Assembly (NCBI RefSeq): GCF_000260715.1
Contig: NC_017834.1
Location: 992,001-1,056,000 of the forward strand
Origin: Bifidobacterium animalis subsp. animalis ATCC 25527
GTDB lineage: Bacteria; Actinomycetota; Actinomycetes; Actinomycetales; Bifidobacteriaceae
DNA length: 64,000 nucleotides
Direction of reading: 5' to 3'
Under the pieces are notes generated by a model that was not told where the DNA came from, did not search any database, and saw nothing but the letters and a program-made list of their open reading frames with translations. How positions within the stretch are numbered: the stretch's first letter is position 1; each line of letters opens with the position of its first letter. Of the stretch, positions 1 through 9,841 are shown one piece after another. Position numbers and translations under genes: made by a program.

Positions 1-1405
1 CGGGCATCACTGAGACCAGCACCTGTCTGGGCACAGGGGCGATCGGTTCGAGCAGATCGGCACGACCGGTCTGCTCGCGTCTTGCGTTACGCGCCTTGGT
101 CGACTGTGCACGGGATGACGCGTCGCCGGCCGACATGCGCTGTGTCGATCCCATGGCCGTGCGCTGCTCTTCGACTTTGATCTGTGCTTTTTCCATACGA
201 ATCGGCGTGGGTTCCGCGCTCACGGCCGCGTCAAGCGTCGCAGCCTGGGCCATCGGTGGGTCCACGGTCGGTCGGGAGGATGGCAGTGCATCGGTCCGGC
301 GGAAGCCACCTGCTTCACGCTCACTGTACAGTTCCGAATACACCTGCATGATCAGATCGCTGATCAGTTCGGTGTCATCGACATCTTCGACGCGTTCCAC
401 ACTCCAGTTGCGTTCTCCGCGAATCGAGCCCGAGCGCACGAAGAATGCATGCACCGACGCCTCAAGCTCATCGGATGCAATGCCGAACACATCGGCATCC
501 ACATCCTGATCGAGAACAACCGCATTCTGCTCCACAACCGTGGAGAGCATCTGGATCTCATCTCGCAGGCGCGCGGCTTTTTCGAAATCGAGTTCGGCGC
601 TTGCCTCCTTCATAGCTGCAGTGAGTTTCGCCACATACGATTTGCCTATGCCTCCGGTGAGCACGCCGACCAATTGCTCGCACAGGCGCTTGTGGTCTTG
701 CGGGGTTATGCGCCCCACACAGGGGGCAGAGCATTTGCCTATCGACGCCAGCAGGCATGGCCTATTGGTGAGCTGCGCCTTGCGGAAGTTCGCATCGGTG
801 CACGTGCGCACCGGGAAGGTGCGTAGGAGTCCGTCGAGACTTTTGCGCAGATCCCACACCTTCGCATACGGCCCATAGTAGCGGGTGTCACGGCGCTTGC
901 GGCTGCGCGTGACCCAGATACGCGGGTACTCCTCGCCTATCGACAGCGCCAGGTATGGATAGGTCTTGTCGTCCCTGAACTGCACGTTGAACCGGGGGTC
1001 AAACTCTTTGATCCAGGTGTATTCCAGTGTGAGCGCCTCCAATTCGGTGCCCACCACCGTCCATTCCAAGGATCGGGCTGTGAGCACCATGGTCTGGGTG
1101 CGCGGGTGCAGCTGCCGCAATGGCTGGAAATAGTTGGACAGACGGTTGCGCAGGTTCTTGGCCTTGCCTACATAGATTACCTGTCCGTCGCCATCGCGCC
1201 ACTTATAGACGCCGGGCTGGGCAGGAATGTCACCCGTCTTGGGCCTGAAGAGATCACGGGAGTCACCGAGTAACGGTGCGCCGTTCGCATTCACGTCCTC
1301 CGGCATCTGTGCATGGCCGCCGGCGCTGGTATTGCCGGTGGCTCCCATGAGATCATCGGCAAGATGCCTCCAGGTTCCTGGCGCATGACGCTCGAAAATG
1401 GGCAT
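1..1405 (-). CDS. uvrC: Excinuclease ABC subunit UvrC (3' part cut by window edge)
   Basis: The gene encodes the dual-incision nuclease of nucleotide excision repair, which cuts on both sides of a lesion handed over by UvrA and UvrB. About 468 N-terminal residues are visible and the frame runs off the left edge. A GIY-YIG nuclease domain starts near residue 60 (PGVYKWRDGDGQVIYVGKAKNLRNR is split around VYK and VIYVGKAKN), followed by the Cys-containing segment RPCLLASIGKCSAPCVGR and a UVR-like stretch (DFEKAARLRDEI) that binds UvrB. The start ATG at 1405 has a purine-rich site (GGGGAG) just upstream. uvrA lies 64 bp upstream on the same strand, so the two may be co-transcribed. The segment around residues 380-450 is a low-conservation linker before the missing C-terminal endonuclease half. 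Confidence 0.95.
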   Translation of the reverse strand, partial: MPIFERHAPGTWRHLADDLMGATGNTSAGGHAQMPEDVNANGAPLLGDSRDLFRPKTGDIPAQPGVYKWRDGDGQVIYVGKAKNLRNRLSNYFQPLRQLHPRTQTMVLTARSLEWTVVGTELEALTLEYTWIKEFDPRFNVQFRDDKTYPYLALSIGEEYPRIWVTRSRKRRDTRYYGPYAKVWDLRKSLDGLLRTFPVRTCTDANFRKAQLTNRPCLLASIGKCSAPCVGRITPQDHKRLCEQLVGVLTGGIGKSYVAKLTAAMKEASAELDFEKAARLRDEIQMLSTVVEQNAVVLDQDVDADVFGIASDELEASVHAFFVRSGSIRGERNWSVERVEDVDDTELISDLIMQVYSELYSEREAGGFRRTDALPSSRPTVDPPMAQAATLDAAVSAEPTPIRMEKAQIKVEEQRTAMGSTQRMSAGDASSRAQSTKARNARREQTGRADLLEPIAPVPRQVLVSVMP

Positions 1406-1469
1406 GTCTCCCCTTATCGCTTGTTGCCGTGAATGATTTTGCCGACGGTGCGTGCGGCATGGCAATGTG

Positions 1470-4400
1470 TCATTGGTGCATGTCGCACGATGCCCGTTCG
1501 AGCATCGGTGCGAGGAATCTGCCTGTCCAAGACCCCTCGCATGTGACCAGATGCTCTGGCGTTCCCTCGGCGACGATCGTGCCACCTCCATCGCCGCCCT
1601 CGGGACCAAGGTCGATGAGCCAGTCGCAGGACTTCACCACATCGAGGTTGTGCTCGATGATGATCACCGTGTTGCCTTTGTCGACGAGTCCCTGCAGCAC
1701 CAGCAGCAACTTGTTCACGTCTTCGAAGTGCAGGCCGGTGGTGGGCTCGTCGAGAATGTAGACCGTCTTGCCGGTGGAACGTCGTTGCAGCTCGGTGGCC
1801 AGTTTCACGCGTTGGGATTCGCCACCCGACAACGTGGTGGCTGGCTGTCCGAGACGGATATACCCCAGCCCGACGTCCACCAATGTGTTAAGGTAGCGTG
1901 AGATGGAGGGGTACGCCTTGAAGAACTCGGCGGCTTCGCTGATCGGCATGTCGAGGATGTCGCTGACGGTCTTGCCGTTGTACTTCACCTCGAGTGTTTC
2001 GCGATTATAGCGTTTGCCGTGGCATTCCTCGCATTCCACATAGACATCCGGAAGGAAGTTCATCTCGATCTTCAAGGTGCCGTCACCGTGACAGGCTTCG
2101 CAACGGCCGCCCTTGACATTGAAGGAGAACCGTCCGGGACCGTAGCCGCGAACCTGTGCCTCGGGAGTCTTGGCGAACAGGGCGCGGATTTTGTCCCATA
2201 CGCCGGTGTAGGTCGCCGGATTCGAACGGGGGGTGCGTCCGATCGGGTTCTGGTCGACATGAATCACTTTGTCGCACTGGCCCACACCCTCGACACGCGT
2301 ATGCTTGCCGGGCACGATCCGTGCACCGTTGAGCTTGTCGGCCAGCACCGGGTAGAGAATCTGATTCACGAGCGTCGATTTGCCGGATCCGGAGACGCCG
2401 GTCACGCAGGTCATCACGCCGAGGGGGAACTTGACGTCGATGTTCTTCAGATTGTTCTCGCGGGCGCCCACCACCTTCAGCATGCGTGAACGGTCTATCT
2501 TGCGCCGTGTCTTCGGCACTTCGATGCTACGGCGCCCCGCAATGTAGTCGCCGGTGATCGACCGCGGCGCGTTGACAAGGTGTTCGGCGGGGCCGGAATA
2601 CACGACCTCTCCGCCCTGTTCGCCGGCCTTCGGGCCGATGTCTACCACCCAATCGGCGCTCGTGATCGTGTCTTCATCATGTTCGACCACCACGAGCGTG
2701 TTGCCGAGGTCGCGAAGATGATGCAATGTGGAGATGAGCCGGGCGTTGTCTCGCTGATGCAGTCCGATTGACGGCTCGTCGAGTACGTACATGACGCCCA
2801 CGAGTCCGGAGCCGATTTGGGTCGCCAGTCGAATGCGCTGGGCTTCGCCTCCAGACAGCGTTTTGGCGGCACGGGAAAGAGTGAGGTAGTTCAGGCCGAC
2901 ATCGTTGAGGAATCCGAGGCGTGCTCGGATCTCCTTGACCACCTCACCCGCGATTTTCGCCGCAGCTCCGGTCAGTGAGAGGTTGTTGATCCATTCGAGG
3001 CTGCGCTCGGCCGCCATGTCGCACACATCGGCGATTGATTCCCCGTCGACGGTGATGGCCAGCACCTCCGGTCGGAGTCGCTTGCCGTGGCAGGCGCTGC
3101 AGGGCACTTCGCGCATGTACGATTCATAGTATTGTTTGCGTTGTTCGGAATCGGTCTCCTCGTGTCGTCGCATGAGGGATCGAATCACACCTTCGAAGCC
3201 GGTGGTGTATTCGCGCATACGTCCCCAGCGGTTACGATACGAAACCTCAACCTTGAAGTCGCGGCCGTAGAGGATTGCCTGGCGCACCTCCTCGGGGAGG
3301 TCCTTCCATGGGGTATCGAGACTGAACCCCATCTGATCGGCGAGTCCTTCAAGCAGGTGACGGTAATAGTCGCCGCTGCTCTTCGTCATCATCCAAGGCT
3401 CTATGGCTCCCTCGTTCAACGTCTTGTCGGGGTCGGGAACCACGAGTTCGGGGTCGATTTCCAAGCTGAAACCGAGGCCCGTACATTCCGGGCATGCACC
3501 ATAGGGCGCATTGAACGAGAACGTGCGCGGCTCGATCTCGTCGAGATCGAGGGTATGGCCATTCGGGCAGGCCATATGCTCGGAGAACGGCACCTGCCTT
3601 TTCGGATCGTCCTGTGGCAGGTCGACGAATTCGGCGACCATCACCCCATGGGCCAATCGCAGCGCAGTCTCAACGGAATCCGTAAGACGCTGGCGAATGC
3701 CATCACGAATCACCAAACGGTCGATGACGACCGAGATCGTATGCTTCTTCTGCTTCGTCAGCGTGATGTCGTCGGACAGTTGCCGCATCTCGCCGTCTAT
3801 GATGGCTCTTGCGTACCCATCGCCACGCAGAAGTTCGAGCAGATCGGTGAACTCCCCTTTTCGCCCTCGCACTACTGGCGCCAGAATCTGGAAGCGGGTT
3901 CGCTCGGGGTATGCGAGCAGTGCATCCACCATCTGCTGGGGGGTCTGGGCCTGCACCGGTTCGCCACACACCGGGCAGTGCGGTATGCCGGTTCTGGCGA
4001 ACAGCAGGCGCAGGTAATCGTAGATTTCGGTAATCGTTCCCACCGTGGAACGTGGATTGCGGTTGGTCGTTTTCTGGTCGATGGAGACCGCCGGGCTCAG
4101 ACCCTCGATGAAATCGACATCCGGTTTGTCCATCTGCCCGAGGAACTGGCGGGCATAGGCGGAAAGCGATTCGACATACCTGCGCTGGCCCTCCGCGAAC
4201 AACGTGTCGAAAGCCATCGATGACTTGCCGGACCCCGATAGGCCTGTGAACACGACCATGCGGTTTCGGGGGAATTCCAGATCCACATCCTTGAGGTTGT
4301 GCTCGCGGGCACCCTGCACCACGATTTTGAGATCATTGGGCAAGTGGCCGATGTCGGCCACCAGATTGCCATCGTGTTCCTCGAGGGGTGCCTTGCCGAG

Positions 4401-4502
4401 CTCCCTGCTCAGGAACGAGTCGCTCGTCATCACCTTTTCCACGACCGTTTCCCTGCTCGCCCGTGCATCATGATTTGCCAAGGCATTCCTCCCGTCAGGC
4501 AT
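1470..4502 (-). CDS. uvrA: Excinuclease ABC subunit UvrA
   Basis: UvrA is the damage-sensing ATPase of nucleotide excision repair and loads UvrB on lesions. Two ABC modules are visible, with Walker A sequences GLSGSGKSS and GVSGSGKST, signature motifs [14 protein letters not shown] and [14 protein letters not shown], and Walker B/D-loop sequences [13 protein letters not shown] and [13 protein letters not shown]. Zinc-binding Cys clusters occur as CPVC...[16 protein letters not shown] and CEACHGDG...CEECHGKR. The frame is open to 4643, but that extension looks non-coding. The ATG at 4502 follows GGAAAG; a second ATG at 4430 follows GGAAAAGGTG and would give 986 residues, nearer the usual length, so the start is unsettled between these two. 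A SOS-box palindrome lies about 75 bp upstream of the 4502 start, so damage induction through LexA is likely. Confidence 0.95.
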   Translation of the reverse strand: MPDGRNALANHDARASRETVVEKVMTSDSFLSRELGKAPLEEHDGNLVADIGHLPNDLKIVVQGAREHNLKDVDLEFPRNRMVVFTGLSGSGKSSMAFDTLFAEGQRRYVESLSAYARQFLGQMDKPDVDFIEGLSPAVSIDQKTTNRNPRSTVGTITEIYDYLRLLFARTGIPHCPVCGEPVQAQTPQQMVDALLAYPERTRFQILAPVVRGRKGEFTDLLELLRGDGYARAIIDGEMRQLSDDITLTKQKKHTISVVIDRLVIRDGIRQRLTDSVETALRLAHGVMVAEFVDLPQDDPKRQVPFSEHMACPNGHTLDLDEIEPRTFSFNAPYGACPECTGLGFSLEIDPELVVPDPDKTLNEGAIEPWMMTKSSGDYYRHLLEGLADQMGFSLDTPWKDLPEEVRQAILYGRDFKVEVSYRNRWGRMREYTTGFEGVIRSLMRRHEETDSEQRKQYYESYMREVPCSACHGKRLRPEVLAITVDGESIADVCDMAAERSLEWINNLSLTGAAAKIAGEVVKEIRARLGFLNDVGLNYLTLSRAAKTLSGGEAQRIRLATQIGSGLVGVMYVLDEPSIGLHQRDNARLISTLHHLRDLGNTLVVVEHDEDTITSADWVVDIGPKAGEQGGEVVYSGPAEHLVNAPRSITGDYIAGRRSIEVPKTRRKIDRSRMLKVVGARENNLKNIDVKFPLGVMTCVTGVSGSGKSTLVNQILYPVLADKLNGARIVPGKHTRVEGVGQCDKVIHVDQNPIGRTPRSNPATYTGVWDKIRALFAKTPEAQVRGYGPGRFSFNVKGGRCEACHGDGTLKIEMNFLPDVYVECEECHGKRYNRETLEVKYNGKTVSDILDMPISEAAEFFKAYPSISRYLNTLVDVGLGYIRLGQPATTLSGGESQRVKLATELQRRSTGKTVYILDEPTTGLHFEDVNKLLLVLQGLVDKGNTVIIIEHNLDVVKSCDWLIDLGPEGGDGGGTIVAEGTPEHLVTCEGSWTGRFLAPMLERASCDMHQ

Positions 4503-4574
4503 CGCTCTTTCCACGCCGTCTGTATGCAATCGGCTTATGTGTATGCAGTATCGTACATCAATTCCACGCAAAAG

Positions 4575-4590
4575 TCGAACACTTGTTCGA
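4575..4590 (-). promoter_or_regulatory. LexA/SOS box upstream of uvrA
   Basis: The perfect palindrome TCGAAC-ACTT-GTTCGA matches the Gram-positive/actinobacterial LexA operator (CGAAC-N4-GTTCG). On the uvrA strand it overlaps a plausible -35 (TTCGAC), with TACGAT 18 bp downstream as a possible -10. LexA binding would therefore block polymerase. The match to the consensus is seen directly; the promoter assignment is inference. Confidence 0.8.
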
Positions 4591-4758
4591 TTGTGGGACG
4601 TGTGCCGCAGCCACCCAAATAACAACATATGCCGTCGCCGCATATTCCATCGTCGGGTTTTCCCGGTTGACTGAATTCGATGCTCATGCCGAACATGCGC
4701 GCCGGCTGGCTATATCGTGGAGTCATACACATGCATTCACTCGTATTTGGGAGAGCTG

Positions 4759-5712
4759 ATGGGCGAGAAGAGACAGACAGAGCATACGCAGGCCAATGCG
4801 GTGACCGTGGAGCCGAAAAGCAGTTTGCAGCGTTCGCAACAGAAGGTGCGGCATGACATTGAGATGATCTGTACGTGGGTGTCGTTCGCCGCATTGGTCG
4901 TGTGCAACGTGCTGGCACAGACCGGCGTGATGCGTCGAATGGTCAAGCCGCAGCATTCGGAGGCGTTCACTTGGTTCGTGCCGGCGCGATATACGGATCT
5001 CATCTGGGCGGTCATATTCGTGTCCGCCGCCGTTTGGCTTGTGCGTCTCGGCAACGATAAGCACCGCGCGAGGAACCTGGGCAAGATCCCGGCCAGTCTC
5101 CTCGGAATCTTGTTCATTGCCGCCTGCGTACTGCAAATCGCGTGGCTGTTCTGCTTCCATGCCGTGAACTACCCGGCCACGATCACCTTGGTGTTTGCCT
5201 CGACCATAGTGATCTGGGTGCTATGGTTCTTCTCCCGGAGACATGACAGAACGCTGTGGGGCTGGGTTCCGTTCTCGCTTTGGGGTTCATGGCTGGGAAT
5301 CGAGACCATCACCGACATCGCACGCGCAGTGAGCTACTATCTGTCCAAAGACGGTTCGCTTTCTGCGTTCGGACAGATGATTTCCACAATCATCCTGGCT
5401 TTGCTGTTGCTGGCTGCCGCCTGCGCCATGCGCTGGTACATGGGTGATTGGGTGTTCGGGCTGTGCGTGTTGTGGTCCGTGCTCGGAGTGGCGATTCGAA
5501 TCATGGACACTTCGAAGATCACCGCAGTGATTGTCATCATCGCCGAGACCATCGCCGCCGCACTCATGTATCTGCCATGGCGTCATCTGACCGGAAGGCT
5601 CAATTCCGCGGACGCGCTCTCCTCGGCACATGCGGGTGCGGTGGATGAGCAGGGACGGAAGAGCGTGGAATCCGACGGAGAACTGCAATCGACGGATCAC
5701 CCAGGCGCCTAG
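4759..5712 (+). CDS. Multi-pass membrane protein, TspO/MBR-like (tryptophan-rich sensory protein relative)
   Basis: This 317-residue protein has about eight hydrophobic segments after a polar N-terminus of roughly 30 residues, and a polar C-terminal tail of about 50 residues. Segments such as FTWFVPARYTDLIWAVIF and VPFSLWGSWLGIETITDIA resemble the FTPAGYVFSIWGLIY and LPFSIYLGWITVATIANIA blocks of the longer TspO/MBR-like proteins (YtaB type). The resemblance is from memory of the family, and the ligand and role are unknown. The ATG at 4759 follows GGGAGAG; the frame extends 14 codons upstream without a good ribosome site. It is divergent from uvrA and is followed by a hairpin terminator. Confidence 0.75.
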   Translation: MGEKRQTEHTQANAVTVEPKSSLQRSQQKVRHDIEMICTWVSFAALVVCNVLAQTGVMRRMVKPQHSEAFTWFVPARYTDLIWAVIFVSAAVWLVRLGNDKHRARNLGKIPASLLGILFIAACVLQIAWLFCFHAVNYPATITLVFASTIVIWVLWFFSRRHDRTLWGWVPFSLWGSWLGIETITDIARAVSYYLSKDGSLSAFGQMISTIILALLLLAAACAMRWYMGDWVFGLCVLWSVLGVAIRIMDTSKITAVIVIIAETIAAALMYLPWRHLTGRLNSADALSSAHAGAVDEQGRKSVESDGELQSTDHPGA

Positions 5713-5753
5713 GAGCATAGGTGAGGCTTTCGTCACGCCGTCTGTGAGTCAGC

Positions 5754-5788
5754 CAGCCGCGTACCGGAATTTCCCGGGTACGCGGCTG
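5754..5788 (+). terminator. Hairpin terminator after the TspO-like gene
   Basis: A 12-bp perfect stem (CAGCCGCGTACC pairing with GGTACGCGGCTG) closes an 11-nt loop and is followed by TTGTGT. It lies between the TspO-like gene and the glycosylase gene, both on the plus strand. The T run is weak, so termination may be incomplete. Confidence 0.6.
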
Positions 5789-5808
5789 TTGTGTATGAGG
5801 TGAGCACT

Positions 5809-6336
5809 ATGGAACGATTTATTCATGTGGAGCATGGTTTCGGACCCTGCTATGCGGCGGATTCGACTCGCCTGTTCCTTGGCACCATGGCGAGCCCGAA
5901 ATCACGGGAAGCCGGCTTCTTCTACATGCATCCGCGCAACCGGTTCTGGCCGATCATGCAGGCGTTGTTCGCCGATCCGGAAGATGCATCCGACGTGGTT
6001 GGAGACACCCCGGATTCACGCCGGGCATTCGCACTGCGTCACCGGTTCGCGTTGTGGGACACGGTGGAGTCATGCGATATTGTCGGCGCCAGCGATTCGA
6101 GCATCCGCAACGTCGTGCCCAGCGACTTGAGCGAGATCATTCGCAATTCACAGATCTCACATATCTACGCGTGCGGGCAGAAGGCGGACCAGCTGTTCCA
6201 CAAATACAGCGAGCCGATGCTCGAGTGCAATGGCATCCATGTGCCTGAAACGGCTCTTCCCTCCACTTCCCCTGCATACGCCTCGAAGACGCTCGACCAA
6301 CTTGTCGACATATATCGAGAGCGCATTTTCGACTGA
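5809..6336 (+). CDS. DNA-deoxyinosine/uracil glycosylase (UDG superfamily, family 6-like)
   Basis: This is a 175-residue base-excision enzyme of the uracil-DNA glycosylase fold. Members of this subgroup mainly remove hypoxanthine from DNA. The N-terminal loop GTMASPKSREAGFFYMHPRNRFW matches motif A of hypoxanthine-DNA glycosylases (GT.PS..S...GFYYGHPRNRFW type; shown here as GTMASP and HPRNRFWPIM). The VGASDSSIRNVVPSD stretch lies in the substrate-recognition part, and YACGQKADQLF is near the usual position of the C-terminal active-site loop. The ATG at 5809 follows GAGGTGAG; an upstream ATG at 5791 has no comparable site. Product assignment at family level is firm, substrate preference is inferred. 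Confidence 0.85.
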   Translation: MERFIHVEHGFGPCYAADSTRLFLGTMASPKSREAGFFYMHPRNRFWPIMQALFADPEDASDVVGDTPDSRRAFALRHRFALWDTVESCDIVGASDSSIRNVVPSDLSEIIRNSQISHIYACGQKADQLFHKYSEPMLECNGIHVPETALPSTSPAYASKTLDQLVDIYRERIFD

Positions 6337-6392
6337 TTCCGGTTCGCCTGCCGGTTGAAGATGTAGGAATAAGAAGACCCAAGGAGCCTGAT

Positions 6393-7022
6393 ATGCTCAA
6401 CGCCCTATGCCATATCCACGACGATTCCTCGCCGCTGTTCCTCATGTTCCACGGATACGGAAATGACGAGCATGAAATGATCCGCGTCATTGAGGCCGTT
6501 GGCAAGCACAACCAGATGAGCTACATCAGTTTCCGCGCCCCATTCGAGCGCGAGTACATGGGCGGCTATTCGTGGTACCCGCATGGATGCGGCGCCGAGG
6601 AGCGCAGACGGTTGGCAGATGAAAACATCGGGGGAATCATGAGGTTGCTCGACTCCCCCATCTGCCGCAATCGTCCGACCGTCTGCATCGGTTTCTCCCA
6701 AGGTGGCTATATGAGTCTGCGTATGGTGCTTGCGGAACCCACGATGTTCGACGCCGCCATATTGATGAGCCCCTCCTTCGTCGGCGGATTATCCGATGAC
6801 GAGCGGGAGCGGCTCATGCACAGCCGTACACGTTTCTTACTATGCTATGGCGAGGATGACACGACGATTCCGCGGGCCGACCAATGCAGGATCCGCGAAT
6901 GCCTGCAGCGGACCGGCAGGCTGACATACCGGGACTACCCGCAGACGGCACATGCGATCGTCGCCCGGGAGATACAAGACATACGAGAGTTCATACAGGA
7001 GATGGTGACCCATGCCGATTGA
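6393..7022 (+). CDS. Alpha/beta hydrolase, phospholipase/carboxylesterase family
   Basis: The 209-residue protein has the short esterase fold of the phospholipase/carboxylesterase (YpfH/acyl-protein thioesterase) family and lacks a signal peptide, so it should be cytosolic. The nucleophile elbow GFSQGGYM, the acid in YGEDDTTIP and the His in TAHAIV form the expected Ser-Asp-His triad. An oxyanion-type LMFHGYGND lies near the N-terminus. The start follows AAGGAGCC. Its last 11 bp overlap the start of the ABC-F gene, so the two are translationally linked. Natural substrate unknown. Confidence 0.85.
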   Translation: MLNALCHIHDDSSPLFLMFHGYGNDEHEMIRVIEAVGKHNQMSYISFRAPFEREYMGGYSWYPHGCGAEERRRLADENIGGIMRLLDSPICRNRPTVCIGFSQGGYMSLRMVLAEPTMFDAAILMSPSFVGGLSDDERERLMHSRTRFLLCYGEDDTTIPRADQCRIRECLQRTGRLTYRDYPQTAHAIVAREIQDIREFIQEMVTHAD

Positions 7023-8613
7023 CGCGCAGGGACTTGAGATTCAGATCGGTGCCCGCACGCTGCTGCACCCGACGAACTTCCATGTGACGAAGGGTGACAA
7101 AATCGGCCTGGTGGGCCGAAACGGCGCAGGCAAGACCACACTCACCCGCGTCATCACCGGAGACATGCTCCCCACCGCGGGCACCGTTCGTGTCTCGGGC
7201 AAACTCGGCTACCTTCCGCAGGACACCCATGCCGCTGATCCGGAACAGACGGCGCTCGACCGTATGATGAGCGCACGTGACATCGCCTCAATCATCAAAC
7301 GAATCCGCAAGGCCGAGAAAGAGATGACCAGCCCGGATCCGGACGTGATAACGAAGGCGATGAACCGGTACGACAAGGCGATGCAGGATTTCGAGAAAGC
7401 CGGCGGGTATGCGGCGCAATCGGAGGCGACCGCAATGGCCGCCAGCCTCGGCCTACCCCAGGAGGTCATGGGCCAACAACTCGGCACGCTCTCCGGCGGA
7501 CAACGCCGGCGCATAGAACTGGCACGCATCCTCTTCTCCGATGCCGACACGCTCATCCTGGACGAACCGACAAACCATCTAGATGCCGATTCCATACTGT
7601 GGTTGCGCGAATTCCTGAAGAAATACGAAGGCGGATTCCTCGTAATCTCCCACTCCAACGAACTGCTCGACGAGGTGGTGAACAAAGTATGGCACCTCGA
7701 CGCCCAGCTCGGCCAGATCGACATGTACTCGCTCGGTTGGAAGGCATACCTACACCAGCGCGTCGTGGACGAGGAGCGCCGTCGCCGTGAGCGTGAAGTG
7801 GCTGAGAAGAAGGCCGAGCGCCTCATGCAGCAGGGCATTCGACTGCATGCCAAAGCCACAAAAGCCGTGGCAGCGCAGAACATGATGCGTCGAGCCGAAC
7901 GTCTCCTCGCCGAAACCTCCGTGGCCCAGAAGAAGGAGAAGGTGGCCGACATACGCTTCCCGGAGCCGGCACCATGCGGCAAGACCCCCATCGAGGCGAA
8001 GGACATCTCGAAAGCCTATGGCTCGAACATCGTATTCGCGGGAGTCAATCTGGCCATCGACAAAGGCTCCCGGGTGGTCATCCTCGGGTACAACGGTGCG
8101 GGCAAGACCACCACACTGCGTTTGCTCGCCCATCTTGAGGAGCCGGACACCGGCGTAGTCGAATACGGCCATGGCGCGAAAATCGGCTATTTCGCCCAGG
8201 AGCACGACACCCTGGATCTAGGCATCACCGTGCTCGAGAACCTGCAGCGAGTGGCACCCGAACTCACCGACACCCAAGCGCGCTCCATACTCGGATCGTT
8301 CCTGTTCTCCGGTGACGATGCCTTCAAACTCACCCACGTGCTTTCGGGCGGCGAGAAGACCCGACTGGCGCTCGCCACGTTGGTGACCTCCCGTGCCAAT
8401 GTGCTGCTGCTCGACGAACCCACGAACAATCTCGATCCCGCCTCGCGCAATGAGATTCTCAAGGCAATCTCGAAATACGAGGGAGCGATTGTGCTGGTCA
8501 CCCACGATGAGGGCGCCGTCGAGGCGCTCCGACCAGAGCGCGTGCTGCTCATGCCGGATGGCGACGAGGATCTGTGGAACGATTCGTATCTGGAGCTTGT
8601 CGCCGAGGAGTGA
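7012..8613 (+). CDS. ABC-F family ATPase (ribosome-associated, EttA/Uup/antibiotic-resistance type)
   Basis: This 533-residue protein has two ABC ATPase domains and no membrane segment, the hallmark of ABC-F translation factors. Domain 1 shows GRNGAGKTTL, LSGGQRRRIELARIL and LILDEPTNHLD. Domain 2 shows GYNGAGKTTT, LSGGEKTRLALATL and LLLDEPTNNLD. The charged linker between them (about residues 230-315, rich in Arg, Glu and Lys) is the P-site tRNA interaction motif region. Known members act on ribosomes, either in elongation or by displacing antibiotics; which applies here cannot be told. It overlaps the upstream esterase gene by 11 bp and ends just before a very long hairpin. Confidence 0.9.
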   Translation: MPIDAQGLEIQIGARTLLHPTNFHVTKGDKIGLVGRNGAGKTTLTRVITGDMLPTAGTVRVSGKLGYLPQDTHAADPEQTALDRMMSARDIASIIKRIRKAEKEMTSPDPDVITKAMNRYDKAMQDFEKAGGYAAQSEATAMAASLGLPQEVMGQQLGTLSGGQRRRIELARILFSDADTLILDEPTNHLDADSILWLREFLKKYEGGFLVISHSNELLDEVVNKVWHLDAQLGQIDMYSLGWKAYLHQRVVDEERRRREREVAEKKAERLMQQGIRLHAKATKAVAAQNMMRRAERLLAETSVAQKKEKVADIRFPEPAPCGKTPIEAKDISKAYGSNIVFAGVNLAIDKGSRVVILGYNGAGKTTTLRLLAHLEEPDTGVVEYGHGAKIGYFAQEHDTLDLGITVLENLQRVAPELTDTQARSILGSFLFSGDDAFKLTHVLSGGEKTRLALATLVTSRANVLLLDEPTNNLDPASRNEILKAISKYEGAIVLVTHDEGAVEALRPERVLLMPDGDEDLWNDSYLELVAEE

Positions 8614-8648
8614 AGGCGATGGGATGGGTTGCGGCGTTGTTTGCGTGC

Positions 8649-8720
8649 GCAATCAGGATTCGCATATCATAGTGGCCCGGACGAAAGTTCGGGCCACTAT
8701 GATATGCGAATCCTGATTGC
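8649..8720. terminator. Long perfect inverted repeat between convergent genes (likely bidirectional terminator)
   Basis: Two perfect 31-bp arms (8649-8679 and 8690-8720) flank a 10-nt loop. The right arm touches the stop codon of the CDF gene on the minus strand, and the ABC-F gene ends 36 bp to the left. The position fits a terminator shared by convergent genes. However, no T run follows the stem on either strand, and 31 paired bases is far longer than an ordinary intrinsic terminator. Confidence 0.6.
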
Positions 8721-9790
8721 TACTCCATGAGATCAACCGGTTCGTCCGGCGTCCCCGCCTGCGTCTCTCGCATCACATCGGGTTCCACATAGATTTCCCA
8801 GTTATACCATGGCATCGCGGTACGCACCGCATCCTCGATTTTGTTCACCGTCGTCACATCGTAATCACGGTCGAGCTTGGAGGTCTGCACTTTGAGGCAG
8901 AGCAGAATGTTGTCTTCCGACATATGCACGCTCTGCATGTTGAGGAGATCCTCCACGCCCTCGGTTCCCTCGACCGCCTTGATGATCCGCTCCTGTGTCA
9001 ACGGGCTCACCGACTCCCCTATGAGCAGCGAACCGGTCTTGTAGGCGAGGAGCAGCGAACCGGCAATCAACACGATGCCTACGAACATGCCGCCAAGCGC
9101 ATCGTACAGTTCGTCACCGGTGCAGATCGCGAGTCCTATGCCGAGGAAGGCGAACACCAGACCGATCAATGCGAGCGTGTCTTCCATGATCACCGAGGCG
9201 AGGTCGGCGGATTTCGTCACTCTCCAGAACCGATAGATACCCATATGCGGCATTCCGGTATGCCGCATGCGTTCATTGGACTCTTTGACCGACTGGTGCA
9301 GACCGTACCCCTCAAGGCAGGCGCTGATGATCACGACGATCAGCGCAACCACGAGCTCACCCCGGTTCGCCACTCGTGCCGACTGATCGGAGAGCACCTC
9401 GGTGATCTTCTTGACGGCCTCGCTTGTCGAGAAGAAGCCGCCCACGAAGAACAGCAAGGTTGCCACGACGAACGATGCCAAGTATTTGACGCGGAACCAA
9501 CCGAAGGGGTGTTGTGGGTTCTTGCGTTTCTTGCGGGCCACGCTGCCGCCGGCCATCAATACGATCTCATTCGTGCAGTCCGCTATCGAATGCACCGATT
9601 CGGAGAGCATGGCCGAGGATTGTGTGAATGCCCAAGCCGCGAGTTTGGCGATGGCCACGCCGACGTTCGCCGCCAACGCCGCCTTGACGGCTGCGCCCTC
9701 ATGTTTTCTCTCTTCCTGGACGATCGGATTGTCCGGTTTGGGTGGAATATGCCGAGGTTGTGCCATATCGGTCTGCGTGGATGTACTCAT
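8720..9790 (-). CDS. Cation diffusion facilitator (CDF) family metal efflux transporter
   Basis: The 356-residue protein should export divalent metal ions (Zn, Co, Mn or Fe) by proton antiport at the cytoplasmic membrane. About six hydrophobic segments are visible (for example AANVGVAIAKLAAWAF, YLASFVVATLLFFVGGFF, LVVALIVVIISACLEGYGL, LIGLVFAFLGIGLAIC and MFVGIVLIAGSLLLAY). The HSIAD motif (H67 and D71) in the second helix and the MED in the fifth are metal-binding positions; the second site is MED rather than HxxxD, as in the ZnT9-like branch. The C-terminal 90 residues form the cytosolic ferredoxin-like domain. The ATG follows a modest GAAGTGAG site. Confidence 0.9.
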   Translation of the reverse strand: MSTSTQTDMAQPRHIPPKPDNPIVQEERKHEGAAVKAALAANVGVAIAKLAAWAFTQSSAMLSESVHSIADCTNEIVLMAGGSVARKKRKNPQHPFGWFRVKYLASFVVATLLFFVGGFFSTSEAVKKITEVLSDQSARVANRGELVVALIVVIISACLEGYGLHQSVKESNERMRHTGMPHMGIYRFWRVTKSADLASVIMEDTLALIGLVFAFLGIGLAICTGDELYDALGGMFVGIVLIAGSLLLAYKTGSLLIGESVSPLTQERIIKAVEGTEGVEDLLNMQSVHMSEDNILLCLKVQTSKLDRDYDVTTVNKIEDAVRTAMPWYNWEIYVEPDVMRETQAGTPDEPVDLME

Positions 9791-9841
9791 TGCTCACTTC
9801 TTCACTGATTGCAAGGGTGCGGAACCGCACGGGCGGTTCGG

